Both the position numbers and the translations under genes were made by a program. Source: Psychrobacter sp. 4Dc (GTDB taxonomy: Bacteria > Pseudomonadota > Gammaproteobacteria > Pseudomonadales > Moraxellaceae). From it: DNA of 64,000 bases. Positions 8,931 to 18,286 of the stretch are shown one piece after another. Position 1 is the stretch's first letter. Each line of letters opens with the position of its first letter. The stretch spans positions 16,703-80,702 of the forward strand of contig NZ_PJAT01000006.1 in NCBI RefSeq assembly GCF_002836715.1. Reading direction: 5' to 3'. The notes under the pieces were generated by a model. It did no database searches, was not told the origin of the DNA, and was given only the letters and a program-made list of their open reading frames with translations.

Positions 8931-9066
8931 GCGTTTTTCAGGAGAGAGTTTATCAGCATAGATTTTGTATTAAACCCTATTGGTTATACAACTATCGCAA
9001 TTGCTGGATAACCACCGAAGGCGCATCCACCCTGCCAATCGCTCAGGTAAAAGGACTGAAAAACGC
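8931..9066 (+). ncRNA. Glycine riboswitch, aptamer 1
   Basis: The closing stem is an 11-bp perfect pairing, GCGTTTTTCAG (8931-8941) with CTGAAAAACGC (9056-9066). Inside are the conserved glycine-aptamer pieces GGAGAGAG (8941-8948), ACCGAAGG (9013-9020) and GCTCAGGTAAAAGGAC (9041-9056). It stands upstream of gcvT, the standard target in bacteria where glycine turns on its own cleavage system. Confidence 0.9.
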
Positions 9067-9140
9067 ATGTCACTGTTGTTTGATAGTGTTTAGTAATATG
9101 ACGCTCATAGCGCACTACTTTTTTATCAAACATAAGGCAT

Positions 9141-9282
9141 AACAAATCTGGAGAGTGGTAAGCACGGACGACGTCTTACCCACCGAAGGGGAGAAAATAC
9201 GCTATCATCGACGATAGGGCTCATATAACTGCCCAAAAATGATGGTTCGTGTTGAAAATCTCAGGTCACAGGACAGATAGGG
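9141..9282 (+). ncRNA. Glycine riboswitch, aptamer 2
   Basis: The second copy of the conserved pattern: GGAGAG (9150-9155), CACCGAAGGGG (9181-9191) and ATCTCAGGTCACAGGACAGAT (ending 9278), closed by ATCTG (9146-9150) with CAGAT (9274-9278). An internal stem pairs GGTAAG with CTTACC. The linker between the aptamers is about 80 bases, longer than in the well-studied tandem examples. The leader from 9283 to 9454 would hold the expression platform; I see no obvious T-run terminator in it, so control of translation is as likely as control of transcription. Confidence 0.88.
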
Positions 9283-9454
9283 CTTTAGCTCAAACTGACG
9301 TATAGCGTCTGTTTGGCTTACGTCTTCATCTTTGCTTTCTGTGTCACCCTTTGATGTGATATTTGCGCCTTGCAATATTGCTTCTCGCTACTTTTACGTT
9401 GCGCATCACTCCTTACTCTACCGAGTACGACTGATGTACACATAAGGATTTGTT

Positions 9455-10648
9455 ATGACTGATACCCATTCTCAAGACATCACTTCTCAAAACGATCAAA
9501 GCCAAGCTCCTCAGCGCACCCCTTTTTACCAGTCTCATATTGATAGTGAGGGCAAACTGGTCGATTTCTCTGGTTGGGAATTGCCAATTCATTATGGTTC
9601 ACAAATCGAAGAGCACGAAGCAGTACGCACAGATGCAGGTATGTTTGATGTCTCACATATGGTTGTGACTGATATCAAAGGCGCTGATACTAAAGCATGG
9701 CTACAAAAGCTGCTCGCAAACGATGTCAACAAACTCACTACCGCTGGTAAAGCGCTGTACTCTGGCATGCTCAATGAGCAAGGCGGCGTTATCGATGATT
9801 TGATCGTCTACCTGATGAATGCAGAAGAAACTGAGTACCGCATCGTCTCTAACGCAGCCACTCGTGACAAGGATTTAGCACAGTTTAATAAAGTCGCCGA
9901 AGGTTTCGATATTACGATTACCGAGCGACCTGAGCTTGCTATGCTTGCCGTGCAAGGTCCAAATGCTATTGCAAAACTGGCTCAGGCCAAACCAAGCTGG
10001 ACAGATACCTTAGCAGCACTAAAACCTTTCGTTGGTGCTGATTTGACCGATATCGAAGGCACTGATTGGTTTGTGGCTCGTACTGGCTATACTGGTGAAG
10101 ATGGCGTCGAAGTCATTATGCATGCCGATGATGCCCCTGTTTTCTTTGAACAACTAAAAGGAAATGGTATCAAACCTGCTGGTCTTGGCGCACGTGATAC
10201 CTTGCGTATGGAAGCGGGCATGAATCTTTATGGTCATGACATGGATGAGAATGTTAGCCCTTATGAGTGCAACATGGGCTGGACGCTTGCACTAAAAGAC
10301 GATCTTGCCTTTGTCGGCCGTGAAGCATTAGTCAGCAAACGTAAGCAGTCAAAAGAAGACAACACTGCTATGAAGCAAGTGGGTCTGCTATTGACCACGC
10401 GTGGCGTATTGCGTGAAGGCATGACAGTGACTATCAATCAAGGCACTGATAACGAGCAAACTGGCATTATCACCAGTGGTACATTCTCCCCTAGCCTAAA
10501 AAATTCAATCGCGATTGCTCGTGTACCTGCCAGCTTATCAGAAGATGACAGCGTACAAGTCGATCTACGTGGCAAAGGTAAGTTCGTCGATGTGCGCGTA
10601 TTGAAGCTACCTTTTGTCCGTAACGGCAAGCAACAGTTTGACTCTTAG
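9455..10648 (+). CDS. gcvT: Glycine cleavage system T protein (aminomethyltransferase)
   Basis: 397 residues. Transfers the methylene group from the lipoyl arm of GcvH to tetrahydrofolate, releasing ammonia. The N-terminal [32 protein letters not shown] block, central [42 protein letters not shown] and the C-terminal barrel domain are all recognisable. It has a 20-residue hydrophilic extension at the N-terminus. AAGGAT precedes the ATG. First gene of the riboswitch-controlled gcvT-gcvH-(nitroreductase)-gcvP cluster. Confidence 0.97.
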   Translation: MTDTHSQDITSQNDQSQAPQRTPFYQSHIDSEGKLVDFSGWELPIHYGSQIEEHEAVRTDAGMFDVSHMVVTDIKGADTKAWLQKLLANDVNKLTTAGKALYSGMLNEQGGVIDDLIVYLMNAEETEYRIVSNAATRDKDLAQFNKVAEGFDITITERPELAMLAVQGPNAIAKLAQAKPSWTDTLAALKPFVGADLTDIEGTDWFVARTGYTGEDGVEVIMHADDAPVFFEQLKGNGIKPAGLGARDTLRMEAGMNLYGHDMDENVSPYECNMGWTLALKDDLAFVGREALVSKRKQSKEDNTAMKQVGLLLTTRGVLREGMTVTINQGTDNEQTGIITSGTFSPSLKNSIAIARVPASLSEDDSVQVDLRGKGKFVDVRVLKLPFVRNGKQQFDS

Positions 10649-10671
10649 GTCTTATAAATTCTATCATTAGA

Positions 10672-10714
10672 GCGCGTTGTCATTTTGCACCCAATTATAA
10701 AAATGACGACACGC
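10672..10714 (+). other. Hairpin between gcvT and gcvH
   Basis: GCGCGTTGTCATTTT pairs with AAAATGACGACACGC with one G-U pair and one mismatch, loop about 13 bases. No T-run follows. Possibly an RNA-processing or stability element that sets different gcvT and gcvH levels. Confidence 0.45.
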
Positions 10715-10765
10715 CCAGCCTTCATTATTTTTGTTAATTAACCTCTATCACTTAGGAGAGAGACC

Positions 10766-11146
10766 ATGAGCAACATCCCAGCAGAGCTAAAATATATTGC
10801 TAGTCACGAGTGGCTACGCCTAGAAGACGACGGTACGATCACTGTTGGTATCACTGACCATGCTCAAGACCTATTGGGTGATGTGGTATTCGTTGAGCTA
10901 CCAGATGTGGGCGATATCATCGCTGTTGATGACGAAATCTCAGTTGTTGAATCAGTAAAAGCGGCTTCTGACGTTTATGCGCCTATTTCAGGTGAAGTGA
11001 TCGCTATCAATGAAGCACTAGAAGATGATCCTGAAATCATCAACTCTGACCCATACGGCGAAGGTTGGTTCTTCAGAATGAAGCCTGACAACATCGCTGA
11101 CTACGAAGCACTAATGACTGCTGACGAGTACGAAAGCGACTTATAA
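10766..11146 (+). CDS. gcvH: Glycine cleavage system H protein
   Basis: 126 residues, the shuttle protein that carries the aminomethyl group on a lipoyl-lysine between GcvP, GcvT and the lipoamide dehydrogenase. The lipoylation motif is VESVKAAS, with the modified lysine at residue 65. The fold runs from [26 protein letters not shown] to [10 protein letters not shown], the usual length. AGGAGAGAG precedes the ATG. No lipoamide dehydrogenase gene sits in the cluster; a related gene is at 48.0 kb. Confidence 0.97.
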   Translation: MSNIPAELKYIASHEWLRLEDDGTITVGITDHAQDLLGDVVFVELPDVGDIIAVDDEISVVESVKAASDVYAPISGEVIAINEALEDDPEIINSDPYGEGWFFRMKPDNIADYEALMTADEYESDL

Positions 11147-11497
11147 GCTAAGCACGCAAGCTAAGCACGCAAGCTAAGCATGCTCTCACAAGACATTAGC
11201 ACTTGTAAGACTTTAGCTCGTACAAAGCACTAGCCCCGACTAAACATAGATACTGGCAACAGCTGGTATCTATACTCTCTATTTAAACTGTTTGAACAAC
11301 CTTTCTCATTAAAAGTATTGGCTCATTGACCATGCTTATTATTTGAAAGCAGCTTTATATGTAGATCTCCAACAATCATTATCGTCCGATGTTATTGCTA
11401 CCAAGCGTTATCTCATTGACTCGTATTGATCACCTATTCGAATCCCAATGAATACGTGCTATCAATAACGACGCAAACTGATAACCCAATTCTCAGC
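11147..11497 (+). other. Spacer gcvH to nitroreductase, with 13-bp tandem repeat
   Basis: Starts straight after the gcvH stop with GCTAAGCACGCAA repeated twice plus a partial third copy (11147-11183). The remaining bases hold no convincing gene or terminator, so read-through from gcvH is possible. Confidence 0.6.
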
Positions 11498-12268
11498 ATG
11501 GATCCTAATATGAATGCCAACACCGATAATAAAGACCCCATTGCCACACCAAACCATACGCCGCAGCTACAAGCGTTTCGCGATATCGTAGAGTCACGCC
11601 GTTCCGTGCGCCGTTTTACTGACACACCTATCCCTGACGACGTATTGGCAGACTGTCTGCGTTTGGCCATGCTAGCACCAAACTCTAGCAACCTACAGCC
11701 GTGGGAATTTTATGTTATCGATGATGCTGACAATCGCAAACGCGCCGTCAAAAACTGTATGAATCAAAACGCCGCAAAAACATCAGCCCGTTTGATTGCC
11801 ATCGTTGCTCGTACTGATGTTTGGCACGATCACGCTAAGCAAGTATTGCGCGAATATCCTGACCAGCCAGTGCCAAAGAAAGTGAAAGACTACTACAACA
11901 AAGTCGTCACAATGGACTTTTTGCGCGGCCCAGCCAACGTGGTTTCGGCTGCAAAATGGGGCGCGACGCAAGTGGTCAGACGCGTAAAAGGCCCAATCAA
12001 ATCGCCTTATTATACCTTTGAAGACACCAAAAACTGGGCAACCAATAACACCGCGCTTGCCGCCGAAAACCTGATGCTAGCATTACGCGCTCATGGTTTT
12101 GATAGCTGTCCTATGGGCGGCTTTGATGAGCCTGCCATGAAAGCGTTGCTCAATCTTAGCGACGACCATCATATCGTTATGATGCTTGGCGCAGGCGAGC
12201 GCGCTGACAGTGGCGTTTACAACACCCAGTTCCGCTTTGATCAAAAACAGTTTGTGCATTACGTATAA
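11498..12268 (+). CDS. Nitroreductase family protein (FMN-dependent oxidoreductase)
   Basis: About 256 residues from the chosen ATG. Nitroreductase-fold features: an FMN-phosphate region ESRRSVRRFTDTPIPDD, then LAMLAPNSSNLQPWEFYVI, and near the C-terminus ALAAENLMLALRAHGFDSCPMGGFDEPAMKALLNL with VMMLGAGER. Such enzymes reduce nitro compounds, quinones or flavins with NAD(P)H; the substrate is not visible. The frame is open further up to a TTG at 11426, and ATG at 11510 is another option; none has a strong ribosome site. It is placed between gcvH and gcvP in the same orientation, an unusual guest in a glycine cleavage cluster. Confidence 0.8.
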   Translation: MDPNMNANTDNKDPIATPNHTPQLQAFRDIVESRRSVRRFTDTPIPDDVLADCLRLAMLAPNSSNLQPWEFYVIDDADNRKRAVKNCMNQNAAKTSARLIAIVARTDVWHDHAKQVLREYPDQPVPKKVKDYYNKVVTMDFLRGPANVVSAAKWGATQVVRRVKGPIKSPYYTFEDTKNWATNNTALAAENLMLALRAHGFDSCPMGGFDEPAMKALLNLSDDHHIVMMLGAGERADSGVYNTQFRFDQKQFVHYV

Positions 12269-12332
12269 CGTACCGCTCACATTATTCCCTTAATTGCTAT
12301 TTTGTTTATTACTCCCTTAACCAAGGATTGTC

Positions 12333-15230
12333 ATGACTATCTCTCAAAACCCATCGTTTGATACCTTTCAAGGATTGTTCAACGAAGCTGAATTTGTCTA
12401 TCGCCACTTAGGTTCGAACGAAACCAAGCAAGCTGACCTACTCAGCGCTGTTGGTTATAAAGATATGCAAAGCTTTATCAATGACACTGTGCCTGAGCCA
12501 GTACGTCTGCACAAAGAGCTGGATTTGCCAGTGGCGATGAGTGAGCATGCGGCACTTGCCAAACTACGCACGATGGCAGATGACATCACTGTTAACAAAA
12601 GCTATATCGGTCAAGGCTACTCTCCGGTTCGTATGCCTGCGGTCATTCAGCGCAACGTCCTTGAAAATCCAGGCTGGTACACCGCCTATACCCCTTATCA
12701 AGCTGAAATCGCTCAAGGTCGTCTAGAAGCATTGCTGAACTTCCAACAAGTATGTATTGATCTAACAGGTCTTGAGCTGGCTGGTGCGTCATTGCTTGAT
12801 GAAGCAACAGCAGCGGCAGAAGCGATGGCGATGTCAAAGCGTGTGAGCAAAAGCAAATCAACGCAGTATTTCGTCGACGAGCGTGTCTATCCGCAAACGC
12901 TAGATGTTATCAATACTCGTGCTAAATACTTTGGTTGGGAAGTGGTCGTTGGTGATTTTGAAACGGCTAAATCAGGCGATTATTTTGGTGCGCTATTCCA
13001 GTATGTCGGTGCTGAAGGTGACGTTAAAGACTTAACAGACGTCATCAGTGCCGTAAAAGAAAACAAAACTTACGTCAGCGTCGTCAGTGACATCATGAGC
13101 TTGGTGTTATTAAAATCACCAGCCGATATGGGTGCCGACGTAGCGCTAGGTAGTACGCAGCGCTTTGGTATACCAATGGGCTTTGGTGGTCCGCATGCCG
13201 CTTATTTTGCGTTTTCTGATAAAGCCAAGCGTTCAGCACCTGGTCGTATCATTGGCGTATCAAAAGACGCACAAGGCAATACTGCATTACGTATGGCTCT
13301 ACAAACACGTGAGCAGCATATCCGCCGTGAAAAAGCCAACTCAAATATCTGTACGTCGCAAGTATTACTAGCCAACCTCGCTGGTATGTACGCGGTATAT
13401 CATGGTCCAGGCGGCGTGAAGCGTATTGCTACTCGTATTCATGCATTTGCCACTGCGTTTGCTGACGCTATCACAGAATCTAACGACAGCAGCTTGAGTG
13501 TGGTACATGATCAATTCTTCGATACAGTCGTGGTTGATTGTGGTTCAGAGAAATTGGCTACTCAAATCTTTAAAAATGCAGACAACGTTGGCTACAACTT
13601 ATGGCGTCTAAGCGACACCAAATTGAGCGTTGCCTTTAGTGAAACCAGCGATCAACAAGACTTCAACACCTTGACTCAGCTATTCGTCAACAAGTCACAC
13701 GATCTACCTGAAACCGCTCGCGTCTCTCTAGATAGCGCACACCTACGTACGGATGACATTTTGACTCATCCAGTATTTAACTCGCATCACACCGAGCATG
13801 AAATGCTACGCTACCTAAAGTCGCTTGAAGACAAAGATTTGGCGATGAACCGCAGCATGATTTCACTGGGTAGCTGTACCATGAAGCTAAACGCCACCAG
13901 TGAGATGCTACCGATTACTTGGCCTGAGTTTGCCAACGTGCATCCTTTTGCACCACGTGATCAAGTTACTGGCTATATCGCGATGATCGATAGCTTGCAA
14001 GATCAATTAAAAGCCATTACTGGTTTTGATGATGTCTCTATGCAGCCAAACTCTGGTGCCTCTGGTGAATATGCTGGTCTGCTCGCGATTCGCCGTTATC
14101 ATGAGTCATTGGGCGAGACCAATCGTGATGTGTGCTTGATTCCTCAGTCAGCGCACGGTACCAACCCTGCTACCGCCATGATGATGGGTATGAAAGTCGT
14201 CGTGGTCAAAACTGATGAAAATGGCAACGTTGATATCGATGATTTAACCGCCAAGTGTGAAGAGCATAGCGAGCGTTTGGGCGCTTTAATGATCACGTAC
14301 CCATCGACTCATGGCGTGTTTGAAGAAGGCATCCGTCATATCTGTGATTTGACCCACAAACATGGCGGTCAGGTCTATATGGACGGCGCGAACATGAATG
14401 CTCAGGTAGGCATGATGCAACCTGCAGACGTTGGTGCTGATGTACTACATATGAACTTGCACAAAACCTTCTGTATTCCGCATGGCGGCGGCGGTCCAGG
14501 TATGGGTCCTATCGGTATGAAGGCGCATTTGGCACCCTTCATGGCCAACCATACGCTAAGCCCTGTGCATAATGCACAAAAAGACTGCTCAGCGGTATCG
14601 GCTGCGCCTTATGGTTCAGCGAGCATCTTGCCTATCTCATGGATGTACATTGCCATGATGGGCCGTGATGGTCTGCTAAAAGCGACCGAGCTTGCCCTGC
14701 TAAACGCCAACTACGTCGCTGCTGAATTAAAAGGTCACTACCCTGTCCTGTATGCAGGCAAAAACGGCCGCGTAGCTCACGAATGTATCATCGATATTCG
14801 TCCGTTAAAAGAAGAGACTGGCATCACGGAAAGCGATATCGCTAAGCGCTTGATGGATTATGGTTTCCATTCGCCAACGATGAGCTTCCCAGTCGCTGGC
14901 ACACTTATGATTGAGCCAACTGAGTCTGAGTCAAAAGAAGAGTTGGATCGCTTTATCAGTGCGCTAAAGTCTATCAAAGCTGAAGCGATGAAAGCCAAAG
15001 CTGGTGAAGATAACTGGACGCTAGAAGACAACCCATTGGTCAATGCACCGCATACCGCAGCTATGATTACTAGCGAAGAGTGGACGCATCCATACAGCCG
15101 TGAGACTGCTGCATTCCCACTACCGTACATCCGTGCAAACAAGTTCTGGCCAAGTGTCGCGCGTGTCGATGATGCGTATGGTGATAAGAACCTAATGTGC
15201 TCTTGCCCAAGTATCGAAAACTATATGTAA
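12333..15230 (+). CDS. gcvP: Glycine dehydrogenase (decarboxylating), P protein
   Basis: 965 residues, full length for the fused single-chain P protein. Decarboxylates glycine with PLP and passes the aminomethyl group to lipoyl-GcvH. N-terminal half has SYIGQGYSPVRMPAVIQRNVLENPGWYTAYTPYQAEIAQGRLEALLNFQ; the C-terminal half has SLGSCTMKLN, the SAHGTNPATAMM segment, and the PLP lysine at residue 711 in MNLHKTFCIPHGGGGPG. AAGGA precedes the ATG. Followed by a strong terminator that closes the cluster. Confidence 0.98.
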   Translation: MTISQNPSFDTFQGLFNEAEFVYRHLGSNETKQADLLSAVGYKDMQSFINDTVPEPVRLHKELDLPVAMSEHAALAKLRTMADDITVNKSYIGQGYSPVRMPAVIQRNVLENPGWYTAYTPYQAEIAQGRLEALLNFQQVCIDLTGLELAGASLLDEATAAAEAMAMSKRVSKSKSTQYFVDERVYPQTLDVINTRAKYFGWEVVVGDFETAKSGDYFGALFQYVGAEGDVKDLTDVISAVKENKTYVSVVSDIMSLVLLKSPADMGADVALGSTQRFGIPMGFGGPHAAYFAFSDKAKRSAPGRIIGVSKDAQGNTALRMALQTREQHIRREKANSNICTSQVLLANLAGMYAVYHGPGGVKRIATRIHAFATAFADAITESNDSSLSVVHDQFFDTVVVDCGSEKLATQIFKNADNVGYNLWRLSDTKLSVAFSETSDQQDFNTLTQLFVNKSHDLPETARVSLDSAHLRTDDILTHPVFNSHHTEHEMLRYLKSLEDKDLAMNRSMISLGSCTMKLNATSEMLPITWPEFANVHPFAPRDQVTGYIAMIDSLQDQLKAITGFDDVSMQPNSGASGEYAGLLAIRRYHESLGETNRDVCLIPQSAHGTNPATAMMMGMKVVVVKTDENGNVDIDDLTAKCEEHSERLGALMITYPSTHGVFEEGIRHICDLTHKHGGQVYMDGANMNAQVGMMQPADVGADVLHMNLHKTFCIPHGGGGPGMGPIGMKAHLAPFMANHTLSPVHNAQKDCSAVSAAPYGSASILPISWMYIAMMGRDGLLKATELALLNANYVAAELKGHYPVLYAGKNGRVAHECIIDIRPLKEETGITESDIAKRLMDYGFHSPTMSFPVAGTLMIEPTESESKEELDRFISALKSIKAEAMKAKAGEDNWTLEDNPLVNAPHTAAMITSEEWTHPYSRETAAFPLPYIRANKFWPSVARVDDAYGDKNLMCSCPSIENYM

Positions 15231-15261
15231 TTATCACTTTCGATAGTTATTCTCTGTAGTA

Positions 15262-15298
15262 AAAAACCTCCAAGTCAGCTGCTGACTTGGAGGTTTTT
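15262..15298 (+). terminator. Intrinsic terminator of gcvP
   Basis: Eighteen-base arms AAAAACCTCCAAGTCAGC and GCTGACTTGGAGGTTTTT separated by one T. Symmetrical, so also able to act on the other strand. Confidence 0.92.
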
Positions 15299-15382
15299 AT
15301 TTGTCTGACTTTTTATCTATTACGTTAGCAGGTAATATTATCAATAAAATAAACGATAAGAACTCAATGTAATAAAAGCTTA

Positions 15383-16097
15383 GGGGCTGTAGTAGATAAG
15401 CACTATGCTAGACTACTTTTATGAAGATAACCCGTTGTAAACTAAGTAAAAAAGCACAGCGAAGGCTGTTAGAGTTTTTTACGGCTGAAGTGACTGCTAG
15501 AACAGCCGCAGATTTGCTTGATATTCAGCCTAATACTGCTGCACTTTTTTATCATAAAATAAGACTTGTGATAGATTACCATCTCTCATTAGAAGCTGAT
15601 GAGCTTTTTGATGGTGAGGTCGAATTAGATGAAAGTTACTTTGGCGGTGTACGCAAAGGCAAAAGAGGTCGCGGGGCAGCTGGTAAAACCGCTGTATTTG
15701 GTATTCTAAAACGAAACGGTAAGGTTTATACCATTGTCGTAGCAGACACCAAACAGACTACCCTAATGCCTGTTATTAAGCGTAAAATCAAGCCTGACAG
15801 CTTTGTTTATACGGATAGCTATCGAAGTTACAATGCATTAGATGTGAGTGAGTTTAAACATTTCAGAGTCAATCACTCTATAGAGTTCATTTGCGGTAAG
15901 AACAATCACATCAATGGCATTGAGAACTTCTGGAATCAGTCCAAACGAACACTCAGAAAGTATAATGGGATTAATAAGAAGAACTTCCATTTGTTTTTAA
16001 AAGAGTGCGAGTTTAGATTCAACTATGGCTCACCATCTAATCAGCTGAAAACCTTGAGAAAATGGTGTGATATTTAATCCTTATCTACTACAGCCCC
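15383..16097 (+). mobile_element. IS1595-family (IS1016-like) insertion sequence, complete
   Basis: 715 bp with perfect 18-bp terminal inverted repeats, GGGGCTGTAGTAGATAAG at 15383-15400 and its complement at 16080-16097. It is bordered by the perfect 8-bp direct repeat AAAGCTTA (15375-15382 and 16098-16105), the duplication length of the IS1595 family. One intact transposase gene. Landed between the gcvP terminator and the hydrolase gene. Confidence 0.93.
15421..16077 (+). CDS. IS1595-family transposase
   Basis: 218 residues, ISXO2-like DDE domain: D70 in ELDESYFGG, D132 in YTDSYRSY and E168 in HINGIENFWNQSKRTLRKYNG. A short helix-turn-helix-like region precedes (RTAADLLDIQPNTAALFYHKIR). 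The N-terminal zinc ribbon seen in some members is reduced. Uninterrupted frame, so probably functional. Confidence 0.92.
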   Translation: MKITRCKLSKKAQRRLLEFFTAEVTARTAADLLDIQPNTAALFYHKIRLVIDYHLSLEADELFDGEVELDESYFGGVRKGKRGRGAAGKTAVFGILKRNGKVYTIVVADTKQTTLMPVIKRKIKPDSFVYTDSYRSYNALDVSEFKHFRVNHSIEFICGKNNHINGIENFWNQSKRTLRKYNGINKKNFHLFLKECEFRFNYGSPSNQLKTLRKWCDI

Positions 16098-16160
16098 AAA
16101 GCTTATATTGATAATAAGCTATTTACCTTAAATTTCTGAAGCAATCATTTGGACACTGCT

Positions 16161-16850
16161 ATGCAACATAAAGCGCCTAAACAAAAAACTCGCGTTATTC
16201 TAATTCATGGGCTACACCAAACCCCATGGATCATGCGGCCATTAGCCAAGCGCCTGCAAGCAGCAGGATTTGATACCCATCAGTATGGCTACCGTAGTAT
16301 GCGTGATGGTATCAAAACCAATAGCGCTCGCCTAAATAGCTGGCTAGAAACAAACCATCACACAGATCATCCTATAGATTTGGTCGGACATAGTTTAGGT
16401 GGTTTGATCATTCGTGACTTTGTCGCTCAGTATCCAAAATGGAAAATCGGACGTTGCGTGACGCTAGGAACACCGCATATAGGGAGTGTTTGTGCAGATT
16501 ATATCTGGCGATTGACTCCTGCTGTCGTAGGTCGCTCGTATGTCGACGCACTCGACGGCACAGTCGCACCATTGCCCAAACATGTGACGCTAGGCGTCAT
16601 CGCTGGCAACCGACCTTATGGTCTAGGTCAGCTGTTTTTGCAATATCACAATCGCAAACTGCGCAAATCTGACAAGCCACCCCTTAACGAGCAGCTTGCA
16701 CATGACGGGACAGTATATATAGAGGAAACGAAAATAGAGGCTGCAGCTGATCATATTGTCATGCCAGTCTCACATACTGGCATGCTAGTAAACCCAGAGG
16801 TCGCCGAGCAGACTCGATACTTTTTAGAGCATGGGCGATTTAAACGCTAA
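16161..16850 (+). CDS. Alpha/beta hydrolase (lipase/esterase-like)
   Basis: About 229 residues. Fold marks: VILIHGLHQTPWIMRPL (oxyanion region HG), nucleophile elbow DLVGHSLGGLIIRDF, GTPHIG, a C-terminal histidine in PVSHTGMLVN. Resembles PGAP1-like or triacylglycerol-lipase-type hydrolases; no signal peptide, so cytoplasmic. The open frame extends to a TTG at 16149, but ATG 16161 gives a clean start. The IS1595 copy ends 63 bases upstream and may have separated the gene from its promoter. Confidence 0.75.
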   Translation: MQHKAPKQKTRVILIHGLHQTPWIMRPLAKRLQAAGFDTHQYGYRSMRDGIKTNSARLNSWLETNHHTDHPIDLVGHSLGGLIIRDFVAQYPKWKIGRCVTLGTPHIGSVCADYIWRLTPAVVGRSYVDALDGTVAPLPKHVTLGVIAGNRPYGLGQLFLQYHNRKLRKSDKPPLNEQLAHDGTVYIEETKIEAAADHIVMPVSHTGMLVNPEVAEQTRYFLEHGRFKR

Positions 16851-16879
16851 GAGCTGTATGAATACTTGAGTGTCAGTTT

Positions 16880-16956
16880 TCAGTCTTATCGAACGATTTC
16901 TTGTTAAACGGTGCCTTATCGAACGCTGCTTTATCGAACGCTTCCTTATTAAACAC
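16880..16956. repeat. 15-bp imperfect tandem repeat at the rnd 3' end
   Basis: About five units of the pattern TTATCGAACGnTnCC (variants TTATCGAAC and TTRTTAAAC) run through the stop codon of rnd. On the minus strand, in a frame shifted from rnd, the units read as a pentapeptide pattern FDKxx (FNKEAFDKAAFDKAPFNKKS). The period being a multiple of three in an open frame suggests a former or alternative C-terminus. Confidence 0.65.
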
Positions 16957-18286
16957 GAATACCCATCCCTTGCTGCAATTCAGTTTTATGCTTGCTGATC
17001 ACTGGAATCAACGTCTGGATGACCCAGCCATTGCGCCAGCCTTTTAACCCTTGCGGTAATTCGCTGAGATCTTTATCAAGAGCAATGACTTCATATAGCT
17101 GTCCTAGCCATTTTTTGCGCATTAAAACGCTGCTAGGCACGCCGATAGCCCTAGCGTGATCATCAATCGCTTGCTGCACTGCTTTTGACAAGATTTTGTT
17201 TTTTGAGCGATATGGCGGCACTAGACAAGCTGGATGCTCGGCAGGTGGTAGGCTTTTGGCTTCTCTTATTATCTTAAGCATCTCTTCGCCATAGAGACGC
17301 AGCATACTACGGTGCATCGTCGTTTTGTGCGCCAGCTCACGCATGCTGTTTGGTTTTTCAGTGACGATCTCGCGTACCGCTTGCTTTTTGATGATAAACG
17401 TACGTGGCTGGTTGGTCGCACGTGCCAGCTCTTCTCGCCACGTCGCAATCCCTTTGAGTATCGCCATTTGCTGTGAGTTATAGCGATAATCAGCCATTGT
17501 TAGATACATCGCTTCATCTTCGACGTGCTGCAAGTCATACAAATCACTGGCATAAAGCTGACAGTCAGCCCAGACGTAATCGTATAGGCCTTGTGCCTTA
17601 AGCGCATGTTCGATACTGAGATACAGCGCTGGCAAATAACGCACATCATCAATGGCATATTGCTCCTGCTCGTCTGTCAACGGGCGCTGGAGCCAATCAG
17701 ACTGACTGTGCTCTTTATCGATATGCATATCTAACTGATCTGCCAACGCCTGCTGATAGCCCATTTGTAATTGACCGGTTAAATAAGACAACGCAATTTG
17801 CGTATCAAAAATATTGGTCAATGGTGGACAACCAGATAGCAGATAAAAAATGCCTAAATCTTCGCCGCAGGCATGCCAGATAGCCACATCTACTTTGCGT
17901 AGCGCTTCCCACAGCTCAGCCAGTTGTAGCTGCGGTGCATCCAGTAGATAAACATGATTACCAGTATTTAATTGCACCAGTGCCAAGCGCGGATAATAAG
18001 TGTCACGCTTGATAAACTCAGTATCTAAGGCTACGCGTCCGCAAGTCGCTAAGGCATCAATAACCTCATCTAAATCGCCTTGCTTACGTACCCATGTAAT
18101 AGCAACGTCATCAGCAATATCTAGCAGTGCATCAATATCTAGCACCTCAGCATCTGGAGTATTAGACACTGACTCAGATGAAGTGGCTGCTGACATTGGC
18201 TCAGTATTAGCGGCTTCTTGTAATGAGCCATCATTGATATCAGCAGCATTTGATTGAGCTGAGGCGTTTGAAACGTTATTGGACAC
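16949..18286 (-). CDS. rnd: Ribonuclease D
   Basis: 3'-5' exoribonuclease of tRNA and stable-RNA maturation. 445 residues, longer than enteric RNase D because of an acidic, low-complexity N-terminal extension of about 50 residues. DEDD exonuclease motifs: DTEFIKRDTYYPRLALVQL, HACGEDLGIFYLL, and YAIDDVRYLPALY (Exo III). An HRDC domain follows (ILKGIATWREELARATNQPRTFIIKK). The start used is a GTG with AGG about ten bases upstream; an internal ATG at residue 31 would also leave the catalytic domain whole. Reads in the same direction as recR and ybaB. Its stop lies inside the tandem repeat. Confidence 0.93.
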   Translation of the reverse strand: MSNNVSNASAQSNAADINDGSLQEAANTEPMSAATSSESVSNTPDAEVLDIDALLDIADDVAITWVRKQGDLDEVIDALATCGRVALDTEFIKRDTYYPRLALVQLNTGNHVYLLDAPQLQLAELWEALRKVDVAIWHACGEDLGIFYLLSGCPPLTNIFDTQIALSYLTGQLQMGYQQALADQLDMHIDKEHSQSDWLQRPLTDEQEQYAIDDVRYLPALYLSIEHALKAQGLYDYVWADCQLYASDLYDLQHVEDEAMYLTMADYRYNSQQMAILKGIATWREELARATNQPRTFIIKKQAVREIVTEKPNSMRELAHKTTMHRSMLRLYGEEMLKIIREAKSLPPAEHPACLVPPYRSKNKILSKAVQQAIDDHARAIGVPSSVLMRKKWLGQLYEVIALDKDLSELPQGLKGWRNGWVIQTLIPVISKHKTELQQGMGIRV

